A stretch of DNA of 13,949 nt from Rubrivirga sp. (GTDB taxonomy: Bacteria; Bacteroidota; Rhodothermia; Rhodothermales; Rubricoccaceae). The notes beneath the pieces were generated by a model. It was not told the origin of the DNA. It worked only from the letters and a program-made list of their open reading frames with translations, and did not search any database. The stretch spans positions 1 to 13,949 of the forward strand of contig JAAXJP010000354.1 in the NCBI GenBank assembly GCA_012269805.1, given 5' to 3'. Shown here piece by piece: positions 8,201-13,949 of this stretch. The first letter of the stretch is position 1, and each line of letters begins with the position of its first letter. A program made the position numbers and the translations under genes.

Positions 8201-8398
8201 CAGGTGCTCCCCCAGGTCCGCAACGCGCGGCTCTTCCTGACGGGGAACAACCTGTTCGTCCTCACGCCCTACACCGGGCTCGACCCTGAGGTCAACTCGC
8301 CGGGCGCCACGGCCAACGGGATCTCGTCGGTCGGCGTCGACTACCTCGCCCGCCCGCGCGCCCGGACGTTCACGCTCGGCGTGAACCTCGGGATCTAG
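5270..8398 (+). CDS. susC: SusC/RagA-family TonB-linked outer-membrane receptor
   Basis: The 22-strand barrel component of a SusCD importer, 1042 residues, a usual length for the family. Residues 1-25 form a Sec signal peptide (hydrophobic core LLGLAALLFALGSA, cleavage near AVAQS). Residues 27-100 are a CarboxypepD_reg-like beta-sandwich (TVTGTVTDAASGDPLPFVNV). DEVVVVGYGTQ (107-117) is the TonB-box-like segment typical of SusC. The plug covers about 118-255 and includes FLEGRVAGVNV, QIRGGTSI and RGANGVVLITT (239-249). The barrel fills the rest, with the closing motif NARLFLTGNNLFVLTPYTG and a C-terminus ending in FTLGVNLGI. No STN domain is present, so anti-sigma signalling is unlikely. The ATG at 5270 is chosen over upstream in-frame codons because it starts the signal peptide. 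susD follows after 71 bases. The substrate is not evident. A LacI-type operator upstream hints at a sugar. Confidence 0.95.
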   Translation: MRRNATLLGLAALLFALGSAPAVAQSRTVTGTVTDAASGDPLPFVNVTIEGTTRGAATNVDGEYSIDVDGPDAVLVYRFLGYIETTETVGSRSVIDVALEEDSDILDEVVVVGYGTQRRGDVTASVATVDVDEANEGLVTAPTDFLEGRVAGVNVIENSGEPGAAVSVQIRGGTSITASNEPLYVIDGIPVSGDNVTPGGAGQVSGGPPRNPLTLINPNDIESVTVLKDASATAIYGSRGANGVVLITTKDGSEGRVTVDYEGATSFSTAASTYDVLTGDEYRQFVRDNFGADALSGPDANLNVNAFNTNFVDEIFRTGTTQSHNLSFGGGTPTTQYRASVSYLDNEGIVISEAQQRVTARLNANNQIFDNRLRLGLNLTSALTDDDFVAANDVGGFEGGLFQNAIQFRPIAPVNDDSQLDGYYEIEGQRSFRNPVALANQIDETARTVRTLGNITAELDLVEGLTASLNVGGDRSVGTRRAYTPAQSPLGQEFATQTTNGGSAYRRTLERTSATISTYLTWASELGENLNYDLLGGYEYQEFNVSETSVQTTSFVTDFTEDNLLQSGTVAINANNAGPGTFSYRADNLLASFFSRANVNYDDRYFLTGSLRYDGSSRFSEDNRYALFPAVSGAWRISAEPFFDAGTAVTDLRLRAGYGVVGNQAIGDYLFLPLLAANPANSAVLNGIIVPGYAPSQLANPDLQWEQKEEVTVGLDYRLLRDRLFGSVEFYRNTTQDLLLNVPVLADVVPTQVQNVGSLRNTGVDLALDALLFENDAASFTLGLTFNTNRNEVLDLGGASQLFTGNISGEGQSGGTSLLLTPGEEFPIFYGLEFTGEYNADGEPIFNDYEVVDVDGDPNTAPGPLDRELVGTTDAPGDDDRVRLGSPRPDFSYGIRLNAAFGDFGVRAFFRGEQGRELFNNTALVYGTRSVGANRNFLDLEYDPDEAVVEAPTFSSRYIEDASFLRLDQLTLEYRLGQVLPQVRNARLFLTGNNLFVLTPYTGLDPEVNSPGATANGISSVGVDYLARPRARTFTLGVNLGI

Positions 8399-8425
8399 CC
8401 TGACCGCAGCCACCCTCCAATAACC

Positions 8426-8458
8426 GGCGGGGCCGGCAACCTGGGCGCCGGCCCCGCC
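8426..8458 (+). promoter_or_regulatory. Intercistronic hairpin between susC and susD
   Basis: GGCGGGGCCGGC (8426-8437), a 9-base loop and GCCGGCCCCGCC (8447-8458) form a perfect 12-bp stem, with no T-run after it. It starts 28 bases after the susC stop and ends 11 bases before the susD ATG. It could protect the susC mRNA end, attenuate read-through, or hinder susD translation. It is therefore a candidate setter of the SusC to SusD ratio. Confidence 0.6.
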
Positions 8459-8469
8459 CCTCCGAACCC

Positions 8470-10053
8470 ATGAACACGCTACCCACCCGCGCGCGCGTCG
8501 CCCTCCTCGGAGTGCTCCTCGCGCCCGCCCTCGGGCTGGCCGGCTGCACCGACCTCACGGTCGACCCGTACAGCGCCGTCACGCCGGAGAACTTCTACCA
8601 GACCGAGACCGAGGTCATCGCCGCCCTCTCGCCGGTCTACTCGCAGCTCCGCGCCACGCTCTGGGCCTACCACAACCTCAGCCAGGTCTCCTCCGACGAG
8701 ACCATCATCCCGACGCGCGGCGGCGACTGGGGCGACCAGGGCCGCTGGCTCTCGATGCACCGCCACAGCTGGTCCCCGCAGCTCGTCGACCTCAACGACG
8801 CCTGGACGGCCTCCTACGCGGGCGTCGCCCGGGCGAACAGCCTGCTCCGCGACCTCGAGCCGCTCGACGTCCCGAACAAGGACGGCCTCGTGGCCGAGAT
8901 CCGTGGCCTCCGGGCGTTCTACTACTACACGCTCCTCGACCTGTTCGGGAACGTCCCGCTCATCGGCGACGAGGAGGGCGAGTACTCGGTCGACCCGGAC
9001 GACCCGCCGCAGACCGAGTCCCGGGCGACGGTCTTCGACTTCGTCGTGAGCGAGCTCGAGGATGTCCGCGGCGCCCTCCCGGGGGCCGGGGCCGGCAACG
9101 GTGGGCGGTTCTCGCAGGGCGCGGCCGACGCGCTCCTCGCCAACCTCTACATCAACGCGCCGGTCTTTAGCGGGACGGTCACGGCGAGCGGGCTCCAGCC
9201 GGGCTCGCCCCGCTACCAGGACGCCATCGACGCGGCCACGCGCGTGATCAACGGGCCCTACTCGCTCAACCAGGGGCTGGACGCGTGGTACGGCCAGTTC
9301 GGGCCGGACAACCAAGACAACCCGGAGCACGTGTTCGTCGTGCAGCACCTCGCCGAGGACGGGTACGGCCTCAACTTCGGCCACCGCTGGAGCCACTACA
9401 ACTCGTTCGCGGGCGGTGGCTGGAACGGGTTCTCAACGATCGCCGAGACCTACACGGCGTTCGACGGCGACCCGCGCCAGGTCATCTTCATGGAAGGGCA
9501 GGCGTACAACCACGACCAGTGCGACCCGACCGGCCTTCTCGGTAGCGAGTGCGACGACGACGACGCGATCAACAACCGCGCGGGCGACCCGCTCATCTTC
9601 ACGGTCGACTTCCCGAACGGGGTCGACGGCGCGGCGACCGAGGGCAACGGCGTCCGCGTCAACAAGTTTGCCATCGACGTCAACCGGGGCCCGAACGGGA
9701 ACCACGGGAACGACTACCCCTACTTCCGCCTCGGCGAGATGTACCTCATCCGGGCCGAGGCCCGGCTCCGCAGCGGCGACACGGGCGGCGCGGTCTCCGA
9801 CGTCAACATGCTCCGGCGCCGCGTCGGCGCCGACGACGTCGACTCGATCGACCTCGACGGCCTGCTCCAAGAGCGGCTCTACGAGTTGACCTACGAGGCC
9901 CGCCGGCGCCAGGACCTCGTCCGGTTCGGCCAGTTCACGAACGCCTGGTCGTTCAAGGACGCCAGCCAGGGGTACCGCGTGCTGTTCCCGGTCCCGCAGA
10001 TCCAGATCGACGCCTCGGACGGCGTCCTGCAACAGAACCCGGGCTACAACTAG
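8470..10053 (+). CDS. susD: SusD/RagB-family substrate-binding lipoprotein
   Basis: The surface lipoprotein lid that captures ligand over the SusC channel, 527 residues. The signal peptide ends in lipobox LAGC (Cys26), followed by the usual TDLTVDPYS. The N-terminal SusD-like part shows NFYQTETEVIAALSPVYSQL (41-60), a TPR-like helical core and RGLRAFYYYTLLDLFGNVPL (145-164). The C-terminal RagB/SusD part has YPYFRLGEMYLIRAEARLRSG (416-436), LLQERLYELTYEARRRQDLVRFG (465-487) and LFPVPQIQIDASDGVLQQNP (505-524). An unusual insert at about 346-369 carries two cysteines (351 and 361) and a run of four Asp, which may be a disulfide or metal loop. The gene pairs with susC and is followed by a terminator-like hairpin, so the two probably form one operon. 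The ligand cannot be deduced. Confidence 0.95.
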   Translation: MNTLPTRARVALLGVLLAPALGLAGCTDLTVDPYSAVTPENFYQTETEVIAALSPVYSQLRATLWAYHNLSQVSSDETIIPTRGGDWGDQGRWLSMHRHSWSPQLVDLNDAWTASYAGVARANSLLRDLEPLDVPNKDGLVAEIRGLRAFYYYTLLDLFGNVPLIGDEEGEYSVDPDDPPQTESRATVFDFVVSELEDVRGALPGAGAGNGGRFSQGAADALLANLYINAPVFSGTVTASGLQPGSPRYQDAIDAATRVINGPYSLNQGLDAWYGQFGPDNQDNPEHVFVVQHLAEDGYGLNFGHRWSHYNSFAGGGWNGFSTIAETYTAFDGDPRQVIFMEGQAYNHDQCDPTGLLGSECDDDDAINNRAGDPLIFTVDFPNGVDGAATEGNGVRVNKFAIDVNRGPNGNHGNDYPYFRLGEMYLIRAEARLRSGDTGGAVSDVNMLRRRVGADDVDSIDLDGLLQERLYELTYEARRRQDLVRFGQFTNAWSFKDASQGYRVLFPVPQIQIDASDGVLQQNPGYN

Positions 10054-10072
10054 GCCCCCGGTCCCGGCGAGC

Positions 10073-10110
10073 GAGCGCCCCGTCCTCCCGGAGGGCGGGG
10101 CGCTCTTCGT
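10073..10110 (+). terminator. Rho-independent-like terminator of the susCD operon
   Basis: GAGCGCCCCG (10073-10082) pairs with CGGGGCGCTC (10096-10105). The stem continues inward by about five more pairs, including one G-U, to a three-base loop. TCTTCGT follows, a short T-containing but not uniform tract. It starts 20 bases after the susD stop. Confidence 0.75.
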
Positions 10111-10133
10111 GAGAGACGCTCGCAGCCGACCGG

Positions 10134-10141
10134 TACCTTGG
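10134..10141 (+). promoter_or_regulatory. Weak -7-like element before the 1125-aa lipoprotein gene
   Basis: TACCTTGG matches the Bacteroidota -7 pattern TAnnTTTG at five of six fixed positions, 54 bases before the ATG and just after the susCD terminator. The nearest -33-like element (TTCG, 10106-10109) is weak and too far away. It shares ACCTTG with the candidate at 4480-4485. Confidence 0.25.
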
Positions 10142-10195
10142 GGCCGTGGCGGCGCGGCCGCCTGTCGGCCCTGGCCCCCGACTCGTCGTTCCCGT

Positions 10196-13100
10196 ATGCG
10201 TGCCCTGCCCCTCCTTTGCCTGCTCGCCGCCCTCGGCCTCGGCGCGTGCGCGGGGGAGGTGGGCGAGGACGCCCTGTTCTCTCCGCTCCCGGCCGAGGAG
10301 ACCGGCCTCGCCTTCGAAAACCGGATCGAGGAGAGCCAAGACGTCAACGTCTTCACCTACCGCAACTTCTTCAACGGCGGCGGGGTGGGCGTCGGTGACG
10401 TGGACGGCGACGGCCGGCCGGACGTGTATCTCACGGCCAACCAGGGCCCGAACCGGCTGTTTCTGAACCGGACGGAAAGGGGCGGGTCGATCCGGTTCGA
10501 GGACGTGACCGAGGCGGCCGGGGTCGCCGGCGCCCACGCCTGGAGCACCGGCGTCTCGGTGGCCGACGTCGACGGCGACGGGCGGCTCGACCTCTACGTC
10601 TCGAACGCCGGCAACGTCGACGGCGACGACCGGGCCAACGAGCTGTTTCGCAACCTGGGGACCGGGCCCGACGGCGTCCCGCGCTTCGAGGACGTGGCCC
10701 CGGTCTGGGGCGTGGCCGACGAGGGGACCTCCACGCACGGCGCCTTCTTCGACGCAGACAGCGACGGCGACCTCGACCTCTACGTCCTCAACAACTCGTT
10801 CCGGCCGGTCTCGTCGTTCGGCCTCCGCAACATCCGCGACGAGCGGCACGAGGGGGGCGGCGACAAGCTCTATCGCAACGACGCGGCGCCCGGCGAAGCC
10901 CCCCGCTTTGTCGACGTGAGCACCGAGGCGGGCGTCTACGGCTCCGAGATCGCCTTCGGGCTGGGCGTCACGCTCGGCGACGTCGACGACGACGGGCACC
11001 TCGACGTCTACGTCTCGAACGACTTTTTCGAGCGCGACTACCTCTACCGCAACCGCGGCGACGGGACGTTCGAGGAGGTCCTCGAAGAGGCGATGCCGAC
11101 GATCAGCCTCTCGTCGATGGGCGCCGACATGGCCGACCTCACGGGCGACGGCCGGCCCGAGGTGTTCGTCGTCGACATGCTGCCGTGGGACGACGACCGG
11201 CTCAAGCAGTCCTCGAGCTACGAGGGCCACAACCTGTACCGCGCGAAGGTCCGGAACGGGTACCACCACCAGTTCATGCGGAACACGCTCCAGCGGAACG
11301 ACGGCGCGACGGGCCCACTGGCGTTCGCCGAGATCGCCAGCCTCGCGGGCGTCGCCGACACGGACTGGAGCTGGGCCGCGCTCTTCGCCGACCTCGACCT
11401 CGACGCGCGGCCGGACCTCTACGTCACCAACGGCATCCTCCGCGACGTGACCGACCAGGACTACATCGCCTTCCTCGCCGACACCCAGACGCGGGAGGCC
11501 ATGGCCACCGGCGAGGGCGTCGACTTTCTCGCGCTCTCGGAAGAGATGCCGAGCACGCCGCTGGAGAACCTCGCCTTCGCCAACGTCTCCGCCGGCGACT
11601 CGGTCGCGTTCCGTCGCGCGCCCGAGTGGGGGCTCAACGAGGCGGGCTACTCGAACGGCGCCGCCACGGCCGACTTCGACGGCGACGGCGACCTCGACCT
11701 CGTCGTCAACAACGTCAACGCGCCGGCCTCTTTCTACCTCAACCACGCGTCCGAGCGGTTCCCAAACCGGCGGTCGCTCCGGGTCACGCTGGAGGGCGCG
11801 GGCGGCAACACGGGCGGGATCGGGGCGAAGGTGGCCGTGTGGACGGGCGGACGTGCCCAGGTCCGCGAGGCGGTCCCCACGCGGGGCTTCCAGTCGAGCG
11901 TGAGCCCGGTCCTCCACGTCGGCCTCGGCGAGGCCACCGAGGCGGACTCGGTCGTGGTCCGCTGGCCGGGCGGGCGGACGCAAGTGCTCGCGGGCGTGCC
12001 GGCTGGGGCGCTCACGCTCCGCCAGGCCGAGGCGTCTGGCGGCCCGCGTGCGCTCGTGGCGCCCCCCACCGGCGACGCCCTGTTCCGCGACGTGACGGCC
12101 GATCTCGCGCCCGACTGGCGGCACGAAGAGAACGCCTACACCGACTTCGACCGCGAGCTGCTGATGCCGCGGACGTACTCGGAGGAGGGCCCGGCCCTGG
12201 CGGTCGGCGACGTGGACGGCGACGGGCTCGACGACCTGTTCCTCGGCGGCGCGGCCGGCCAGCCGGGCGTCCTGTGGATGCAGCGCGGCGGGCGGTTCGC
12301 GCTCGCCACGCCCGCGGCCTTCGCCGCCGACGCCATGGCGGAGGACGTCGCTGCGGCCTTCCTCGACGCCGACGGGGACGGAGACCTCGATCTCTACGTC
12401 GGGTCCGGCGGCTACGAGCCGGCGGCGGCCGATCCCGTCCTCCGCGACCGGCTCTACCTCGGCGACGGCGCGGGTGGGTTCGAGGCGGCTCCTGAGGGCG
12501 CCATCCCGAGCCTCACGGAGAGCCCCGGCGCCGTCGTCGCGGCCGACTGGGACGGCGACGGCGACACCGACCTCTTCGTGGGCACGGCGATCGTGCCGGG
12601 CGCCTACGGCGTGACGCCCCGGAGCGCGCTCCTCCGCAACGACGGTCGGCCCGGCGCGCCCCGCCTCGTCGACGTCACGCGGAGCGCGGCGCCCGGCCTC
12701 GACGCCGTCGGGATGGTGGCCGGCGCCGTGTTCGCCGACCTCGACGGCGACGGCGACCCGGACCTCGCGACCGCGGCCGGCTGGCGGCCGGTCACGGTCT
12801 GGACAAACGACGGCGGCCGGTTCGCGCCCGCCCCGATCCCCGGGACCTCCGGCCTCTGGCAGCGGCTCGCGACCGCCGACCTCGACGGCGACGGCGACGC
12901 GGACCTCGTCGGCGCCAACTGGGGCCTCAACAGCCGCTTCCGCGCCAGCCCACGCGAGCCGATGCGGCTCCACCTCGGCGACTTTGACGCGAACGGCCAG
13001 ACGGACCCGCTCATCTCGGTGTACAACCGCGGCCGGAGCCTCCCCTTCGCCCTCCGCAACGAGCTCACGAAGCAGCTTCCCGGCCTCAAGCGCGAGTACC

Positions 13101-13573
13101 TCACGCCGAGCACCTACGTGAACCAGCGCGTCGAGGACCTCCTGACGCCGTCGCAGCTCGAGCGGGCGACGGTCTCCGAGGCGTCGGAGCTGGCGACGGT
13201 CGTGCTCGTGAACGGGGGCGGGTCGTGGGCCGTCCGGCGGCTCCCGTACGAGGCCCAGCTCGCCCCGATGACCGCCGCGCTCCCGCTCGACGCCGACGGC
13301 GACGGCGCGACGGACCTCCTGCTCGCGGGCAACCGCGACGGGCTCAAGCCCGACCTCGGCCGGCAAGCGTCGTCGCGCGGCGCGTTCCTGCGCGGCGACG
13401 GGGCCGGCGGGTTTAGGGCCGTGCCGGCGTCAGGCTTCCGCCTGGCCGGCGAGGTCCGCGGCCTCGCCCGCCTCGGGACGCCGTCGGGCGACGTGATCGT
13501 GGCCGTCCGCAATGACGACGCGCCCGTCGTGTTCGCGCTCGGGCCGTTCCCGGAGTCCGTAGCCTCGCGATAG
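10196..13573 (+). CDS. Large CRTAC1-type FG-GAP/VCBS lipoprotein with internal ASPIC/UnbV domain
   Basis: A 1125-residue predicted surface lipoprotein of unknown function. The signal peptide MRALPLLCLLAALGLGAC ends in lipobox LGAC (Cys18). Fourteen Asp-rich D-x-[DN]-x-[DN]-G-like loops are visible. Seven lie before the ASPIC domain, near residues 68, 124, 186, 262, 314, 399 and 493. Seven lie after it, near 672, 724, 784, 848, 895, 929 and 1032. The ASPIC/UnbV domain spans about 526-608 (GGIGAKVAVWTGG, VVVRWPGG). The two halves probably form two propeller bodies joined by it. A long non-repeat block near 942-1010 (NRGRSLPFALRNELTKQLPG) interrupts the last repeats. The ATG at 10196 gives the signal peptide. 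Earlier in-frame codons would extend into the promoter region. The gene follows the susCD terminator and precedes a paralogue. Such proteins commonly sit beside SusCD pairs in Bacteroidota, but their role is not known. Confidence 0.92.
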   Translation: MRALPLLCLLAALGLGACAGEVGEDALFSPLPAEETGLAFENRIEESQDVNVFTYRNFFNGGGVGVGDVDGDGRPDVYLTANQGPNRLFLNRTERGGSIRFEDVTEAAGVAGAHAWSTGVSVADVDGDGRLDLYVSNAGNVDGDDRANELFRNLGTGPDGVPRFEDVAPVWGVADEGTSTHGAFFDADSDGDLDLYVLNNSFRPVSSFGLRNIRDERHEGGGDKLYRNDAAPGEAPRFVDVSTEAGVYGSEIAFGLGVTLGDVDDDGHLDVYVSNDFFERDYLYRNRGDGTFEEVLEEAMPTISLSSMGADMADLTGDGRPEVFVVDMLPWDDDRLKQSSSYEGHNLYRAKVRNGYHHQFMRNTLQRNDGATGPLAFAEIASLAGVADTDWSWAALFADLDLDARPDLYVTNGILRDVTDQDYIAFLADTQTREAMATGEGVDFLALSEEMPSTPLENLAFANVSAGDSVAFRRAPEWGLNEAGYSNGAATADFDGDGDLDLVVNNVNAPASFYLNHASERFPNRRSLRVTLEGAGGNTGGIGAKVAVWTGGRAQVREAVPTRGFQSSVSPVLHVGLGEATEADSVVVRWPGGRTQVLAGVPAGALTLRQAEASGGPRALVAPPTGDALFRDVTADLAPDWRHEENAYTDFDRELLMPRTYSEEGPALAVGDVDGDGLDDLFLGGAAGQPGVLWMQRGGRFALATPAAFAADAMAEDVAAAFLDADGDGDLDLYVGSGGYEPAAADPVLRDRLYLGDGAGGFEAAPEGAIPSLTESPGAVVAADWDGDGDTDLFVGTAIVPGAYGVTPRSALLRNDGRPGAPRLVDVTRSAAPGLDAVGMVAGAVFADLDGDGDPDLATAAGWRPVTVWTNDGGRFAPAPIPGTSGLWQRLATADLDGDGDADLVGANWGLNSRFRASPREPMRLHLGDFDANGQTDPLISVYNRGRSLPFALRNELTKQLPGLKREYLTPSTYVNQRVEDLLTPSQLERATVSEASELATVVLVNGGGSWAVRRLPYEAQLAPMTAALPLDADGDGATDLLLAGNRDGLKPDLGRQASSRGAFLRGDGAGGFRAVPASGFRLAGEVRGLARLGTPSGDVIVAVRNDDAPVVFALGPFPESVASR

Positions 13574-13593
13574 TCGAGCACTCAAGTTTCCCT

Positions 13594-13690
13594 CTGTCAT
13601 CCTGAGCGAACGCGACCCTGCGGCTGTTGAGGCGCCTGCAGCGAGCTCGTCGGATGGCGTCGAGATCCTTCACTCCGTTCAGGATGACAG
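13594..13690. repeat. Palindromic dispersed-type intergenic repeat (REP/MITE-like)
   Basis: CTGTCATCCTGA (13594-13605) and TCAGGATGACAG (13679-13690) are perfect 12-base inverted arms around a 73-base interior that contains GAGATCCTT. The GTCATCCTGAGCGAA...GATCCTT...TCAGGATGAC pattern belongs to a widespread class of intergenic palindromes found in many phyla. Read on the minus strand it gives the familiar VILNGVKDLD...FAQDD spurious peptide. Only one copy lies in the window. It fills most of the 122-base gap between the two FG-GAP genes. Confidence 0.75.
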
Positions 13691-13695
13691 AACTG

Positions 13696-13949
13696 ATGCG
13701 TTTGGCCCCGCCCGCTCCGACCCGCTCGTCGGCTCTCGCCCTCGTGTTGCTGGCGGCGCTCGTCGCCGGGTGCGGCGGCGGCGAGGACGCGCTGTTCGTC
13801 CGCCTCGACCCGGCCGAGAGCGGGGTCGCGTTCGAGAACGCGCTCGCCGAGGACGCCTCGTTCAACATCCTCAACTACCTCTACTACTACAACGGCGGCG
13901 GCGTGGCCGCGGGCGACGTCGACGGCGACGGCCGGCCGGACCTCTACTT
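13696..13949 (+). CDS. FG-GAP/VCBS repeat lipoprotein, paralogue of the preceding gene (5' part, cut by window end)
   Basis: Eighty-four complete codons are present and the frame is open at the window end. Residues 1-26 form a lipoprotein signal (SSALALVLLAALVAGC, lipobox VAGC, Cys26). The mature part aligns with the preceding 1125-residue protein. GGGEDALFVRLDPAESGVAFEN here matches the GEDALFSPLPAEETGLAFEN region there, and YYYNGGGVAAGDVDGDGRPD matches FFNGGGVGVGDVDGDGRPD. The first calcium-loop repeat, DVDGDGRPD, is therefore visible. Tandem duplication is likely. The ATG at 13696 is preferred. An in-frame ATG at 13684 lies inside the palindromic repeat and would add MTEL, with an acidic residue, to the signal peptide. 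The full product is probably about 1100 residues like its paralogue, by inference. Confidence 0.88.
   Translation, partial: MRLAPPAPTRSSALALVLLAALVAGCGGGEDALFVRLDPAESGVAFENALAEDASFNILNYLYYYNGGGVAAGDVDGDGRPDLY

Noticed and set aside
5264..8413. Minus-strand open frame of 1049 codons over susC
   Set aside because: It is wholly antisense to a certain susC. Its composition is dominated by Arg, Val, Glu and Asp, as expected from GC-rich antisense reading. It has no signal or motif.
9953..13366. Minus-strand open frame of 1137 codons
   Set aside because: It is antisense to the 1125-aa lipoprotein gene, and its repeated EVAVAVEVG strings mirror the Asp-loop repeats.
13413..13874. Minus-strand 153-codon frame
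   Set aside because: It runs through the palindromic repeat and gives the known spurious peptide of such repeats (VILNGVKDLD). It is also antisense to the new lipoprotein start.
2211..13949. Short tandem Asp-loop DNA repeats as a CRISPR-like or satellite array
   Set aside because: The GACGTCGACGGCGACGG-type units are irregularly spaced and in frame, and they encode FG-GAP calcium loops. They are protein repeats.

Overview
The window is very GC-rich (by eye near 70%), with almost every third codon position G or C. It carries a complete SusC/SusD pair, lipoprotein signal peptides ending in [LV]-[AVG]-[GA]-C, and several FG-GAP/VCBS (CRTAC1-type) surface lipoproteins. Together these suggest a high-GC member of the Bacteroidota/Rhodothermota group, possibly a marine Rhodothermales or Rubricoccaceae type. 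The taxonomic placement is inference. All convincing genes are on the + strand. The long minus-strand open frames are shadows created by GC-rich codons.

Layout. Bases 2-52 look like the 3' end of an upstream gene. Bases 152-1744 encode an aerobic glycerol-3-phosphate dehydrogenase (GlpD), the only obvious metabolic enzyme. Bases about 1792-2174 hold a coding-like remnant or small unknown gene, with an apparent frameshift near 1869 and a hairpin right after its stop. A 740-residue FG-GAP/ASPIC lipoprotein follows (2211-4433), then a 149-residue lipoprotein that is little more than a TonB-dependent-receptor plug domain (4510-4959). The roughly 310-base region after it contains a likely promoter overlapped by a LacI-type operator (5145-5184). 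It also has a 12-base direct repeat flanking the promoter. Next come susC (5270-8398), an intercistronic 12-bp hairpin, susD (8470-10053) and a strong terminator-like hairpin (10073-10105). Then comes a 1125-residue FG-GAP/ASPIC lipoprotein (10196-13573), a 97-base palindromic dispersed-type repeat (13594-13690), and the start of a paralogous FG-GAP lipoprotein cut by the window end (13696-13949).

How the parts may work together. SusC and SusD form an outer-membrane, TonB-driven import channel with a substrate-capturing lipoprotein lid. The LacI-type operator suggests control by a sugar-sensing regulator, although no regulator gene lies in the window. Three CRTAC1-type lipoproteins and a plug-only lipoprotein surround the pair. 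No glycoside hydrolase, sulfatase or peptidase is present, so this is not a classic polysaccharide-utilisation locus. The best candidate for something under-described is this cluster: multiple Asp-rich beta-propeller lipoproteins plus a free-standing receptor plug, placed around a SusCD transporter. Its function cannot be read from the sequence.
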